The notes below the pieces were generated by a model. It worked only from the letters and a program-made list of their open reading frames with translations, made no database searches and was not told the origin of the DNA. Source: Myxococcaceae bacterium (lineage in GTDB: Bacteria > Myxococcota > Myxococcia > Myxococcales > Myxococcaceae). From it: DNA of 64,000 nt. The stretch spans positions 1 through 64,000 of the forward strand of contig JADGRA010000038.1 in NCBI GenBank assembly GCA_017881265.1, in the 5' to 3' direction. The position numbers and the translations under genes were made by a program. Numbering within the stretch: the first letter of the stretch is position 1; every line of letters begins with the position of its first letter. Positions 5,855 through 16,102 of this stretch are shown one piece after another.

Positions 5855-8104
5855 TCAGTGGGGCCCGGCCGCCCGGGCATCCTCGGCCAGGGCCTGCGCC
5901 AGCACGTGGTTCGGGTTCAGGGCGAGTGTCGCCTCGAATTGCGCCGCTGCCAAGTCGAGCCGCTTGGTCTGAAGGGCAAGCCGCCCGCCCAGCACATATG
6001 CGCGCAGGAAGGTGGTGTCGCGCTTCTGTAGCGCGCGCATCGCATCGAGCGCCTGGGCGGCGGTTTCGGGCGTGACACGCGTGTTGAGCGCGTATTCGGC
6101 ATTGGCGACGTCGGCCCAGCCGTCCTGTCCGCCCATCTGACGGTACCGTTCGGCCAGCGCGATGGCCTGGTCGCGGCCGTCGATGGCGTTGAAGAGCGCC
6201 TCGGTGCGAGTCCGCGCCAGTTGCTCCGCGGGCTTGACGGCGTCCAGCTTGATGAGAGCGGAATAGGCGGCATTGGCCTGGGCCTGAACGCCCTTCGCGT
6301 CCTCGACGAGTGGGTCGGTCTTCACCTTCAGGGCAACAATCTTGTCCACCAGCCGGTTGGCCAGGACACGCCAGTCGAGGCCGGGGCGCTCAGCCTCCAG
6401 ACGCGCCTTCTGGATGGTGAGCGCGTCGGCCTCGTGCGTGTAGCGTTGAATGGCCGCCCGGCGGTCATCGAGGTCGAGGAGAAGGGCCAGCGCCAGCGCG
6501 GCGTGGGCCTCGACGTAGCGCGGCTGCGAAGACACCAGCGCCTTGAGCCGGGCCTCGGCTTGCGCGCGTGAGGTCGGGTCGTCCTTCCTCAGCTGCGCGA
6601 AGGCTGCCTCCTCCTCCACCACCGCGGCAACGGGCGCGCTCTGCCAGTTGGGGAGGAAGACGCGTACAAAGGCCACGCCGCCGACGGCGATCGCCGCCAG
6701 AAACACCAGCCACAGCGCGATGCGGTTGCGACGCTCATAGCTGCGCCGCATGGCCAGCTCGATCGAATCCGTCCGGGTGACGCTCGAGTTCTCGAGCCCG
6801 GGAAGCAGCGGTGCTGCGTGGTCCGGCTCCTCCGGCGGGAGCATGAGGCCGCCACTTCGGGCGCCAACCGGCGCCGCCGGCCCGCCAAAGAGCACGGTGC
6901 CCGGGTGCGCACCAGCGGCCCCCTGGGTAGAAGCAGCCGGCGAGGCGGCAGACGTGGTTTCGAGGCCCTCAGCCCGACTGGCCGTCCTTCCATGAATGAC
7001 GGTCGCATCTGACCCTCCGGCAATGTCGACCTGAGGGTCCATCGGACCAGCTGAACCGAGGAGCGGCGTCTGCTGGAGACCAGCTGGCAGGTGAGCGGAA
7101 CTGCCGGCAACCGAAGTCTGGGGCGAGGACCGCCCTGCCGTCGGGGACGGGGGCGACGCCGCGGGCGCCGGAGGTTTCTCCCGTGACAAGGGGCCAGTGC
7201 CGACTGCTGCACCGAAGACTTGCGTCCGTTCCGGCGCTGCGGGACCGGGGGGCGCCGGTGCGGGCGCCCCGCCAAACACCTGCGTCTGGCCGGCGCCGAC
7301 GGGCGGAGGTGTGACCGGCTGGCTGGGAGCCGCGCCACCGAAGACCTGCGTCCGGCCAGCCTCCGGAGGCGCTGGGACGGCAGGGGGCGGAGCGGCAGCG
7401 CCCCCGAAGACTTGCGTTCGGCCAGACTCCGGCGGCACTGGGACGGCGGGATGCGGAGCCGCGGCACCCCCGAAAACCTGCGTCCGGCCGGCCCCCGGAG
7501 GGGCTGGGACGGCGGGATGTGGCGCGCCGACGCCCCCGAAGACTTGCGTCCGCCCAGCCGCCGGAGGCGTCGGGACGGCCGAATGTGGAGCGGCAGCGCC
7601 CCCGAAGACTTGCGGCCGCCCGGCTCCAGCGTGCGCTGGCGCGGCCCCTGGCGGCGCAGGCGTTCCCCCGAAGACTTGGGTCCGGGCGCCGCCAGGCGGG
7701 GCGGGCACTGCCGGTGGCGGCGCCGCCACTCCACCGAAGACTTGTGTCCGGCTGCCTTCCGGGACGGGCGGCGTCGCGACCGCGTCCGGACTAATGCCCC
7801 CGAAGACTTGCGTCTGGTTGACGACGCTGGGGCTTGGGGGGCCGTGGGAGGTTCCAAAGGCCGGTGTAGGCGAGACGGCCGGCGGGGGACGCCCCTGCGG
7901 CGTTCCCCCGAAGACTTGAGTCCGAGGAGCGGGGGTGCCTGCCGGCGCACCCTTGGGCGGACTGTCGGGCGCCGGCCCATCCCCCGGCCGGTAGGCGATG
8001 AAGACGTGGCCACAGCGGGTGCACTGGACCGGAGCTCCACCCGGGGGCACCAGCCGGTCATCGAGTGCGTAGTGCGTCTGGCACTGGGGGCAGCCGATTT
8101 GCAC
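5855..8104 (-). CDS. Zinc-ribbon / TQVFG-repeat / TPR membrane protein (749 aa)
   Basis: The N-terminus is a MJ0042-type zinc ribbon (CPQC ... CTRCGHVF, residues 4-34). A long Pro/Ala/Gly-rich region (about residues 60-440) follows, with eleven copies of TQVFG(G/A) spaced about 20-28 residues apart (one reads PQVFGG). The looser relatives ATVIHG and GTVLFGG come next. One membrane helix (ALWLVFLAAIAVGGVAFVRVF, about residue 475) leads into a C-terminal helical repeat/TPR region of about 250 residues. The ribbon and repeats should be cytoplasmic and the TPR part periplasmic. The start GTG 8102-8104 is preferred because ribbons of this family begin next to the first CxxC; GTG at 8122 is the alternative. 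Function is unknown. The plan resembles cytoplasm-to-periplasm linker proteins of myxobacterial motility machines. Confidence 0.85.
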   Translation of the reverse strand: MQIGCPQCQTHYALDDRLVPPGGAPVQCTRCGHVFIAYRPGDGPAPDSPPKGAPAGTPAPRTQVFGGTPQGRPPPAVSPTPAFGTSHGPPSPSVVNQTQVFGGISPDAVATPPVPEGSRTQVFGGVAAPPPAVPAPPGGARTQVFGGTPAPPGAAPAHAGAGRPQVFGGAAAPHSAVPTPPAAGRTQVFGGVGAPHPAVPAPPGAGRTQVFGGAAAPHPAVPVPPESGRTQVFGGAAAPPPAVPAPPEAGRTQVFGGAAPSQPVTPPPVGAGQTQVFGGAPAPAPPGPAAPERTQVFGAAVGTGPLSREKPPAPAASPPSPTAGRSSPQTSVAGSSAHLPAGLQQTPLLGSAGPMDPQVDIAGGSDATVIHGRTASRAEGLETTSAASPAASTQGAAGAHPGTVLFGGPAAPVGARSGGLMLPPEEPDHAAPLLPGLENSSVTRTDSIELAMRRSYERRNRIALWLVFLAAIAVGGVAFVRVFLPNWQSAPVAAVVEEEAAFAQLRKDDPTSRAQAEARLKALVSSQPRYVEAHAALALALLLDLDDRRAAIQRYTHEADALTIQKARLEAERPGLDWRVLANRLVDKIVALKVKTDPLVEDAKGVQAQANAAYSALIKLDAVKPAEQLARTRTEALFNAIDGRDQAIALAERYRQMGGQDGWADVANAEYALNTRVTPETAAQALDAMRALQKRDTTFLRAYVLGGRLALQTKRLDLAAAQFEATLALNPNHVLAQALAEDARAAGPH
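7205..7925 (-). repeat. Coding repeat array: eleven TQVFG units
   Basis: Within the zinc-ribbon gene, the DNA encoding R-T-Q-V-F-G-G plus a Pro/Ala linker recurs eleven times with a unit of about 60-85 bases. The core DNA (on plus, CCGAAGACTTGCGTCCG) is nearly invariant while the linkers vary in length. This points to expansion by duplication with selection on the TQVFG core. Confidence 0.9.
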
Positions 8105-8220
8105 GACCCTGGGCCATATCACGCTTGAGCGACGGGACAGCGCTGCCCACGCAGCAAGCCGGAGGGGGTGCACCCACACCCCGAGGCGAAAGCGTCAGCC
8201 GGCGCGGCGGTGGGCCCCCC

Positions 8221-9459
8221 TCACCCGCGGATGCCCTCGCTGGCCGCCGCATCCAGCCCAAACTCGGTGTGCAGGCTGCGGACGGCGAGTTCTGTGTACT
8301 TCTCGTCGACGACGCAACTCACCTTGATTTCCGACGTCGAAATCATCTGGATGTTGATGCCCTCCGCGGCGAGCACGCGGAACATCCGCGCTGCGACGCC
8401 GGCATGGTTCCGCATGCCCACGCCGACGATGGACACCTTGGCGATTTGGCCATCGCTCTCGACCGAGGTAATCCCGAGTTCCCCCACCAGGCTGGCCATC
8501 ACCTCGCGTGCCGCCGCGAGGTCTGGCTTGTTCACGGTGAAGCTCAGGTCGGCGCGGCCCTCCCGGGCAGCCGTCTGGACGATGATGTCCACCTCGATGT
8601 GGCGGTCGCTGAGCGCTCCGAAGATGCGAGAGGCGACGCCCGGGTTGTCGGGGACGTCGCGCAGCGTGATGCGTGCTTGGTTCCGGTCGTGGGCAATGCC
8701 ACTCACGACGACTTGCTCCATGGCCGCATCCTCCGCGCAAACCAGAGTGCCCGGGTCCTCGCTGAAGGACGACTTCACCCACAGCGGGACACGGTACTTC
8801 ATGGCGAACTCCACCGAACGAATCTGCAGCACCTTGGCGCCTAGACTCGCCAGCTCCAGCATCTCCTCGTAGGAGATTCGAGAGAGTTTCCGTGCCGAGG
8901 GGCAGATATTGGGGTCGGCGGTGTAGACGCCAAGGACGTCGGTGTAGATTTCGCACGCCTCGGCGCCGAGGGCAGCGGCCAGAGCCACGGCCGTCGTGTC
9001 GGAGCCGCCCCGCCCGAGGGTGGTGATGTTTCCTTCGTCATCGGTTCCCTGGAACCCGGCAACCACTGCCACCCGCCCGGCGCGAAGCGTCTGAGCGAGG
9101 GCGCCTGCGTCGATGTGCTGGATGCGAGCCTTGCCGTGGACGGCATCGGTGACAATCCTCACCTGGTGGGCAAGAAAACTAGTGGCCTCGCCGCCTTCCG
9201 CCTGGATGGCGAGCGCAACCAGACCGACTGCCACCTGCTCACCCGTGGCCACCACCACATCCTGCTCACGTTCATTGGGCGTCGGCGTGACGGCCCGCAC
9301 CAGTCCGAGCAGGCGGTTGGTTTCCCCGGCCATGGCCGAGACCACCAGCACCACGTCATGGCCGGCAGCCCGCGCCTTGAGCGCACGTCGGGCGACGTTG
9401 CGAATGCGCTCGACATCCCCGACCGAGGTTCCGCCGTATTTCTGGACCAGGCAGCCCAT
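8221..9459 (-). CDS. lysC: Aspartate kinase
   Basis: This 412-residue protein catalyses ATP-dependent phosphorylation of L-aspartate, the first step toward lysine, threonine, methionine and diaminopimelate. The amino-acid kinase domain opens with [10 protein letters not shown] (residues 5-14). The Asp-binding [13 protein letters not shown] segment lies mid-domain. Two ACT regulatory domains follow from about residue 265 and include [22 protein letters not shown]. The length equals class I monofunctional enzymes that contain both the alpha and the overlapping beta subunit. The ATG at 9457-9459 directly precedes the conserved start of the domain. It is divergent from hutH. Confidence 0.95.
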   Translation of the reverse strand: MGCLVQKYGGTSVGDVERIRNVARRALKARAAGHDVVLVVSAMAGETNRLLGLVRAVTPTPNEREQDVVVATGEQVAVGLVALAIQAEGGEATSFLAHQVRIVTDAVHGKARIQHIDAGALAQTLRAGRVAVVAGFQGTDDEGNITTLGRGGSDTTAVALAAALGAEACEIYTDVLGVYTADPNICPSARKLSRISYEEMLELASLGAKVLQIRSVEFAMKYRVPLWVKSSFSEDPGTLVCAEDAAMEQVVVSGIAHDRNQARITLRDVPDNPGVASRIFGALSDRHIEVDIIVQTAAREGRADLSFTVNKPDLAAAREVMASLVGELGITSVESDGQIAKVSIVGVGMRNHAGVAARMFRVLAAEGINIQMISTSEIKVSCVVDEKYTELAVRSLHTEFGLDAAASEGIRG

Positions 9460-9559
9460 GAGATAGCTCGTGCACCGAGCGACGGTCTCGTTTAGACGGG
9501 AGCCGACTGGTGCGCTACGGTGCCCGACCCTCCCCTCGGACGGCCGGCTTCTGACGCAG

Positions 9560-11089
9560 ATGGCGACAACACGCAAGATCTTGCTGGACGGCGACTCCCT
9601 GAGCCTGGAGGCCATCGCCGAGGTCGCCCATCGAAGGGCGGAGGTCGAGCTGTCCTCCGAGGCGCGTCGTCGCGTCGAGCGAGCGCGTGCCCTGGTCGAC
9701 CGGCTGGCGGAGGGCGACGCGCCCGTCTACGGCATCAACACCGGCTTCGGCACCCTGGCCGAGGTTCGCATCGAGAGGAAGGACCTTCGCACCCTGCAGC
9801 GCAACCTGCTGCTGTCGCATGCGGCCGGAGTTGGCGAACCCCTGTCCCTGCCCCAGGCCCGCGCCCTCTTGCTGCTGCGGTGCAACGTGTTGGCCAAGGG
9901 CTATTCGGGAATCCGCCCGCGCACCCTGGACTTGGCGCTGGGGATGCTGGCCCGCGACGTCGTTCCGGTGGTTCCCGCGCGTGGCAGCGTCGGCGCCTCG
10001 GGGGACCTCGCGCCCTTGGCCCACCTGGCCCTCGTCCTCATCGGCGAGGGGGAGGCTTTTTTCCGGGGAGAGCGCCTGCCGGGAGGCGAGGCGCTGAAGC
10101 GGGCTGGCCTGGAGCCAGTGGTGCTCGAGGCGAAGGAAGGCCTGGCGCTGGTCAACGGGACCCAGGCGATGAGCGCGGTGGGTAGCCTGGCGCTGCTGCG
10201 GGCCGAGGCGCTGAGCGAGATTTCGGACCTGGCGGGAGCGATGACGCTGGAGGGGCTCCTCGGAAGCCACCGTCCGTTCCTGGCGCTCATCCATCACGTT
10301 CGACCGCACCCGGGCCAGGAGGCCTGCGCCGCCCATTTGCGCGCGCTGCTGGTCGACAGCGAGATTGTCGAGAGCCATCGGGACTGCGCGAAGGTTCAGG
10401 ACCCCTATTCGCTGCGCTGCATGCCGCAGGTCCACGGGGCGGCACGCGAGGGACTGCGTTTCTGCCGCGGGATTCTGTCCGTGGAGGTCAACAGTGCCAC
10501 CGACAACCCCCTCGTCTTTGCCGATGAGGAGCTCATCATCAGCGGTGGCAACTTCCACGGGCAGCCCGTCTCGCTCGCGCTCGACGTCCTGGCGATGGCA
10601 CTGACACAGCTGTCGGCCGTCAGCGAGCGGCGCGTCGAGCAGCTGGTCAACCCGTCGCTGAGCGGCCTCCCCCCCTTCCTGGCACGGGACTCCGGGCTGA
10701 ACTCCGGCTTCATGATTGCGCAGGTCACTGCGGCGGCGCTCGTCGCCGAATCGCGCATCCTCTGCCACCCGGCGTCGGTCGACTCCATCCCCTCCTCCGC
10801 CGGGCGCGAGGACCATGTGAGCATGGGGATGACGGCAGCGCTGAAGGCCACCCAGGTGGCCGAGTTCACGCGCAGTTGCCTGGCCATAGAGATTCTCGTC
10901 GCGGCGCAAGCCCTTGACCTCCGGGCCCCGCTGCGCCCGGGACAGGGCGTGCACGCTGCACACCAGCTGGTGCGCCAGCACGTGCCGACGCTGGACCACG
11001 ACCGGGAGGTCCATCGAGATGTGGCGAGGGTGAGTGCTCTCATCGACTCCGGAGAACTGGCCGCGGCAGTGCGCGCCGCCACAGCCTGA
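9560..11089 (+). CDS. hutH: Histidine ammonia-lyase
   Basis: This 509-residue enzyme deaminates L-histidine to urocanate. The autocatalytic MIO cofactor triad Ala-Ser-Gly is at residues 146-148 in [15 protein letters not shown]. Other family signatures are YGINTGFG (57-64) and the QDPYSLR-like [16 protein letters not shown]. Length matches the family (about 500-510). ATG 9560 is preferred because it immediately precedes the conserved N-terminus. No other hut gene (hutU, hutI, hutG) is next to it; the downstream gene is a TPR protein 24 bases away. Related aminomutases and tyrosine ammonia-lyases share the fold, so the substrate call rests on overall similarity. Confidence 0.92.
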   Translation: MATTRKILLDGDSLSLEAIAEVAHRRAEVELSSEARRRVERARALVDRLAEGDAPVYGINTGFGTLAEVRIERKDLRTLQRNLLLSHAAGVGEPLSLPQARALLLLRCNVLAKGYSGIRPRTLDLALGMLARDVVPVVPARGSVGASGDLAPLAHLALVLIGEGEAFFRGERLPGGEALKRAGLEPVVLEAKEGLALVNGTQAMSAVGSLALLRAEALSEISDLAGAMTLEGLLGSHRPFLALIHHVRPHPGQEACAAHLRALLVDSEIVESHRDCAKVQDPYSLRCMPQVHGAAREGLRFCRGILSVEVNSATDNPLVFADEELIISGGNFHGQPVSLALDVLAMALTQLSAVSERRVEQLVNPSLSGLPPFLARDSGLNSGFMIAQVTAAALVAESRILCHPASVDSIPSSAGREDHVSMGMTAALKATQVAEFTRSCLAIEILVAAQALDLRAPLRPGQGVHAAHQLVRQHVPTLDHDREVHRDVARVSALIDSGELAAAVRAATA

Positions 11090-11113
11090 GTGACTGGCCT
11101 TAGGCCAAGCATC

Positions 11114-14100
11114 ATGAGCGAAGACGTGCAGCCTCGCGGCCCTGACGAGACCCCGGGTGGGGCGGGGAACCCACTCGACGAAGCCCGCGCACGCATCGCC
11201 TCACTCGAGCGGGAGGCCCGAGCCCTGGGGGACGGGCCCGAGGCCGCGCTGCTGTTTCACGAGATGGGCCTCCTCTGGGAGGACCCGCTGCACAACCCTC
11301 GCAACGCGGCGGCAGCCTTCCAGACCGCCTTCCGGCTTGCTCCACGCTTCGTCGAAAACCTCCGCGCCGCGCGCCGCATCTTCTCTGAGGTCGGCAACTG
11401 GCTGCTGGTTCTTCAGCTGCTCGACGCCGAGTTGGAGGCCACCCCCAAGGGCAAGTCCCGGGCGGGCCTTCTCTTCGAACGGGCGCTCGTGCTCGACGAG
11501 CGACTGGAGAGGCACGAGGAGGCCGCCGCCGCGTTCCGCCAGGTGGTCGCTGCGCAGCCGGCGGACGTGGGGCTGCTCTGGCAGCTGTCCTCCATCTGGG
11601 CGGCCCGGGGGGACGCCCGCGCCCTGGCCGACACCCTTCAGCTCCTGGCGCGGGCGGTGGAGGACCCGCGCGTGGCCGCCGAGGCATTGCTGTCGGCCGG
11701 CCTTCTGCTGGAGGAGCGGCTGCGAGACGGGCGGGGAGCAGCGGAGGCCTACCGCGAGGCCTTCACCCTGGACCGCAACGACCCGGTGCTCCTCGCTGCC
11801 TTGGCCCGGGTGGCGGCGCGCGACCAGCGCGATGACGAGCTGTTGCGGGTGCTGGCCGCAGAGGCGGAAAACGTCGGCCCGCAGGGCGGTGCGGCCCTTC
11901 TCGAGCTGGCAACGGTCTACGAGCGGCTCGGCCGACCCGAGGACGCCCTGGCGGCCCTCCAGGCAGGCCGCCGGCTGCAGCCCCGAGACCCCCTGGTGCT
12001 GTCAGCCATGGCCGCCCTCCTCGACGAGCAACGGCGGTCCGAGGAGCTCGCCGAGGTCCTCGGCGCCTGGGCGGCCACCGTCCACGACGAAGCCGAGGCG
12101 GTGGCCCTCTACCTGCGCCTCGCGTCCCTCTACGAGGAGGCGCTTCACCGCGACGAGCAGGCCATCCAGAGCTACCGCGCCATCCTGTCGCGCGTCCCCG
12201 GGAACGCCTCGGCCCTGGCTGGACTGGGACGCCTGCACGCCCGCCGCAGGGACTGGCCCGGTCTGCTGGAGGTCTACGACGCGGAACTCGCCGTCACCTC
12301 GGAGACCGCTGGCAAGGCCACCATCCACTACCGTGCCGGAGAAATCAGCGAGACCCGTCTCCGCGACCCCGACTCGGCCGTCACCCGTTACCAGCAGGCC
12401 CTGCTGCTTTCGCCGGGCTACCTGCCCGCGCAGCAGGCCCTGGAGCGCCTCTTCGAGAAACTCGGCCGCTGGGTGGACCTGGCGGCGATGCTCGAGCAGG
12501 ACGTGCTGCAGGCCGAAGGCCCGGCGGATGCCGTGGCTCGACTCGGCACGCTGGCCACGCTGTATGAAACACGCATTGGGGACGCGGAGCGCGCACTCGA
12601 GTGCCTGCATCGAGCGCTGGACTTGTCGCCCGAGCACCTGCCTTCGCTAAGGCACGCCCAGCGGCTGGCGGAGAAGCTGGGCCGTTGGCGAGACCTCGTC
12701 GGCCTGCTGGAGCACGAGGCGGCGCAGGTGAGTGACCTGAAACAGATTGTGGCACTGCGGCACCGCGCGGCCGAGGTCCTGGACGAGCGCCTTTCCGACG
12801 CCTCCGCGGCTGTGGTTGCGTACGAGAAGCTGCTCGCGGTCTCCCCGGCCTATTTGCCTGCCCTCACTGCCCTGGGACGGCTGTACGCCGACAGCGGACG
12901 GTGGGCAGACCTGGCGTCTCTGCACCGCACCGAGGCTGCGGTGGCCCCCCCGGAACGCGCAGCTCAGCTCCTTCTCAAGGTGGGAGAGATTCAGGAACGG
13001 CGCCTGGGCGACGTCGACGGCGCGCTGGCCACCTATGGGCAAGTCCTGGAACGGACGCCGCGGGACCTCCAGGCGCTGGGTGCCTTGGGCCGTCTGCACC
13101 GAAGCCGCCGGGCCTGGGCATCACTGGTGACGGTCCTTCTCCGCGAGGCCGCCCTGCGGACCGACCCGCGTGACCGCGCCAACGTGCTTTTCGGGGCTGC
13201 CGCGCTGCGCGAATACCAGCTCCGAGACGTCGCGGCGGCCACGGAGACGTACGAGGAGGTGCTCCGCCTCTCTCCGGCCCACGCCGGCGCCTTGCGGGCG
13301 CTGGAGCGCCTGGCCTCGGCGCGAGGCGACAACCAGGCCCTGCTGGCCGCCGTGGAACGGACGGCGCAGACGGCACAGGCGCCCGAAGCGCGCGTGGCGG
13401 CCTACCTCAAGCTGACACGGCTCTACCTGGACCGCATGGACGAGCCGGCACGGGCCGCTCAGCTGGCAGAGGAGGCCCTCGCCATTGACCCCCGGAACCT
13501 GCACGCCCTGCTGGTGCTGGACCGCGTGCGGTCCGCGGACCCTGGTCGTCGGGGCGAGGTGAGAGCGCGGCTGGCCGAGCGTGTGACGGACGCGGGCCTA
13601 GCGTCCGCGCTGCGCCTGGTGGCATCGCGCGACCGGGAGGAGGCAGACCTGGACGCTCGCGCCCGCGAGCTCGGCTCGGCCTTCCTGGTCGACCCGGACG
13701 ACCTCCAGGTGACGTTTGCGCTCGACCGGGCGCTGCGGCTGACCGGCAACCCGACAGCGCGCCTCGGCTTCTATGCACGGCGCTTGCAGCAGGCGCAGGA
13801 GGAGACGGAGCGACTCTCCTTAAAATTGCGCCTGGCCGAGGCAGCCGAGGCGGGCGGCGCGGACCTCGCGAGGGCACGCGACGCCTACCGGGAAGCACTG
13901 CTGTTGCACCCGGGCTTCCTGCCCGCACTGCAGGGGTTGCGCCGGGTGACCGAGCGTCTCGGCGACTGGCCCGCAGCCCTCGCCGCCCGGGAGGCAGAAG
14001 CGGAGGCCTCGCATGACCTCCGGGGCGCCGTGGACGCCTGGACGGCGGCCGGACGGCTCGCCAAGGACAAGCTGGCCGACCCGGGAAGCGCCCTGCGGTG

Positions 14101-16096
14101 CTTCCAGCGCGCGCTGGAGCGAGATGCGCTCCACCGCGACGCCTTTGCCGAGACCGCGGCCCTCCTCGCCAAGGCCGGGAACCCCGCCGACGTCGCCCGC
14201 CTCCACGAGCGTCAGGGCGAGGCGCGGCTGGCTGCCGGAGACCGCCTCGGCGCTGCTGCCTCGTTTCATCAGGCCGCGGTGACTTGGCGGTCCACGGCCG
14301 GTGACCCCGCGCGGGCGCTGGCCACCCTCGAGCGCGTGCTGGACGCGGACCCCGGGCATGCCGGCGCCCTGCTGGACAAGGCGGAGCTGGCCGTGGAACA
14401 GGGGCGCTGGGCGGATGCTGCTGAGGCCTTCACGGCGCGGGTGCGCCTGGGAGGGGAGCCCGAAGTCCTCTCCTCGCTTCACCTGCGACTCGGCACGCTC
14501 TTTCAGGAGAGGCTGGGCGACCCCACCCGGGCGGTGGCGCACTTCCAGGCCGCCCTCGCCGGACACCCCGGCTCGCCCGAGGCGCTCGAGCGGCTGGTGA
14601 CGCTGTACGTCGCCTCGGAGAATTGGACGGGGGCCTCGGATTCGCTCAAACGGCTGCTGGAGCTGGACAGCGAACCGGCCGTCCGGGGCCGCTACCTGCT
14701 GCAGCTGGCGCGCATCGTGGACACGGGCTTCGGCGACACCCTCCGGGCGAGTGAGTTCTACCGCGGGGCCCTGGAGCTCTCGGCCGAGGACGCCACGGCC
14801 GTCGACCGATTGGCGGAGCTGTCCGAGCGCGACGGGGAGGTGGCCAGCTTCCTCCAGCTGCTGGAGGCCCAAGCGCTCGTCTCGAAACCGCCACGCGCCG
14901 CGCGGCTTCTCTTCAAGCTCGGCGAGCTGTGTGCCAACGTCATCGGCGACGAGACGCGCGCCATCCTCACCTTCCGCCGCGCCACCGAGCTGCAGCCCGG
15001 CTTTCTCGAGGCCCATGCCGCCCTCGCCAGGCTGCTGGAGAAGGACCCCGGGTCCCTGGAACAGGCCGCCCAGGCCTACCGGGCCGTCATCGGCATCGAC
15101 CCCACGCACGCCGACAGTCTGCACGCGCTGTTCCGGCTTTGGGAGCAAGCCCGCTTGCTGGACCGCGCCTTCTGCGCCGCAGCGGTGCTCGTTTTTCTGC
15201 AGAGCGGCAACGACCGTGAGACGAATTTCCATTTCGACTGGCGCGGACGCCTGCCGGCCGACGGCCGGGACCAGCTTTCCGCGGACGAGCTCGCCCTGTT
15301 GCAGGGTCCCGTGGCGAGCGCCCCGCTGGTGGACGTCCTGCGTGCCGCCGGAGACGAGATGGGGCAGCAACTCACGCCGGCCTTCGACAGCCTGGGGGTA
15401 GACCCGCGCCTGGACCGGCTGCGCCCCGACCACCCCGTCCACCGAGCCGTCCGACTGGTGGCGGAGACACTGGGGCTGGATGAATTCGAAGTCTACCAGG
15501 CTCGCCGTGGCCTGGTGGTACCGGAGCCCAGCCAGCCGCAAGCGCTGTGCGTCGGCCAGGATGTGGTGAAGCGTTTCAACGCCCGGGAACAGAAGTTCCT
15601 CTTCGGCCGTGCGGTGCTGGGGTTGCTCAACAAGGCGGCCGTGCTATCCGGGTTGACCATGGACGAGACGGCCCGCTTCTTCGGGGCGGCCATCCGGGTG
15701 GTGGTCCCGGGCTTTTCCGGCGTGGGTCCCCCAGACGAGGAGCTGGTCCGTGCGCTTCGCCGGACCTTGTCCCGGCGCAAGCTTCGGCAGCTCACCCTGG
15801 CGGCTCGCGCGGTCGTCGCCTCCTCGCGCATCGACCTCTCGACCACCCTCCGGGCGCTGTCCGCGGCGGCCAACCGCGCCGGTATGCTGATGGCCGGTGA
15901 CCCGTCCGTGGCCCTGCAGATGGTGCTGCGCGAAGACCCCACGGTCCTGGCCCCCCGCCCCGAGGCCCCCGGGCCTGTCCTGCATGCTGTGCGGGAGCGC
16001 ACGGACTTGCGTTCGCTCATCGTCTTCGCGCTGTCGGATGCCTTCTTCCACCTGCGGCAAAAGGTGGGCCTGGCCCTATCCGAGAAAGGCCCGTGA
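11114..16096 (+). CDS. Giant TPR-repeat protein (1660 aa)
   Basis: From about residue 15 to 1380 the protein is a continuous alpha-helical TPR-like solenoid, with units of about 34-39 residues built on patterns such as AL-x-x-L-x-R-L and D-P-x-x-A-x-x-x-x-x-x-A-L. The last 280 residues are a different, mixed alpha/beta domain with a Phe/Tyr-rich section (DEFEVYQARRGLVVPEP, then QKFLFGRAVLGLLNKAAVL). I recognise no signal peptide or membrane helix, so it is probably cytoplasmic. TPR solenoids bind other proteins. The partner and the role of the C-terminal domain are unknown. It follows hutH after 24 bases and may share its transcript, without obvious functional link. Confidence 0.85.
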   Translation: MSEDVQPRGPDETPGGAGNPLDEARARIASLEREARALGDGPEAALLFHEMGLLWEDPLHNPRNAAAAFQTAFRLAPRFVENLRAARRIFSEVGNWLLVLQLLDAELEATPKGKSRAGLLFERALVLDERLERHEEAAAAFRQVVAAQPADVGLLWQLSSIWAARGDARALADTLQLLARAVEDPRVAAEALLSAGLLLEERLRDGRGAAEAYREAFTLDRNDPVLLAALARVAARDQRDDELLRVLAAEAENVGPQGGAALLELATVYERLGRPEDALAALQAGRRLQPRDPLVLSAMAALLDEQRRSEELAEVLGAWAATVHDEAEAVALYLRLASLYEEALHRDEQAIQSYRAILSRVPGNASALAGLGRLHARRRDWPGLLEVYDAELAVTSETAGKATIHYRAGEISETRLRDPDSAVTRYQQALLLSPGYLPAQQALERLFEKLGRWVDLAAMLEQDVLQAEGPADAVARLGTLATLYETRIGDAERALECLHRALDLSPEHLPSLRHAQRLAEKLGRWRDLVGLLEHEAAQVSDLKQIVALRHRAAEVLDERLSDASAAVVAYEKLLAVSPAYLPALTALGRLYADSGRWADLASLHRTEAAVAPPERAAQLLLKVGEIQERRLGDVDGALATYGQVLERTPRDLQALGALGRLHRSRRAWASLVTVLLREAALRTDPRDRANVLFGAAALREYQLRDVAAATETYEEVLRLSPAHAGALRALERLASARGDNQALLAAVERTAQTAQAPEARVAAYLKLTRLYLDRMDEPARAAQLAEEALAIDPRNLHALLVLDRVRSADPGRRGEVRARLAERVTDAGLASALRLVASRDREEADLDARARELGSAFLVDPDDLQVTFALDRALRLTGNPTARLGFYARRLQQAQEETERLSLKLRLAEAAEAGGADLARARDAYREALLLHPGFLPALQGLRRVTERLGDWPAALAAREAEAEASHDLRGAVDAWTAAGRLAKDKLADPGSALRCFQRALERDALHRDAFAETAALLAKAGNPADVARLHERQGEARLAAGDRLGAAASFHQAAVTWRSTAGDPARALATLERVLDADPGHAGALLDKAELAVEQGRWADAAEAFTARVRLGGEPEVLSSLHLRLGTLFQERLGDPTRAVAHFQAALAGHPGSPEALERLVTLYVASENWTGASDSLKRLLELDSEPAVRGRYLLQLARIVDTGFGDTLRASEFYRGALELSAEDATAVDRLAELSERDGEVASFLQLLEAQALVSKPPRAARLLFKLGELCANVIGDETRAILTFRRATELQPGFLEAHAALARLLEKDPGSLEQAAQAYRAVIGIDPTHADSLHALFRLWEQARLLDRAFCAAAVLVFLQSGNDRETNFHFDWRGRLPADGRDQLSADELALLQGPVASAPLVDVLRAAGDEMGQQLTPAFDSLGVDPRLDRLRPDHPVHRAVRLVAETLGLDEFEVYQARRGLVVPEPSQPQALCVGQDVVKRFNAREQKFLFGRAVLGLLNKAAVLSGLTMDETARFFGAAIRVVVPGFSGVGPPDEELVRALRRTLSRRKLRQLTLAARAVVASSRIDLSTTLRALSAAANRAGMLMAGDPSVALQMVLREDPTVLAPRPEAPGPVLHAVRERTDLRSLIVFALSDAFFHLRQKVGLALSEKGP

Positions 16097-16102
16097 GGCG
16101 CG

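Noticed and set aside
7205-7925. CRISPR-like look of the repeated CCGAAGACTTGCGTCCG units
   Set aside because: The repeats are in frame within a protein gene, encode TQVFG, have spacers of varied length and similar sequence, and no cas genes are present.
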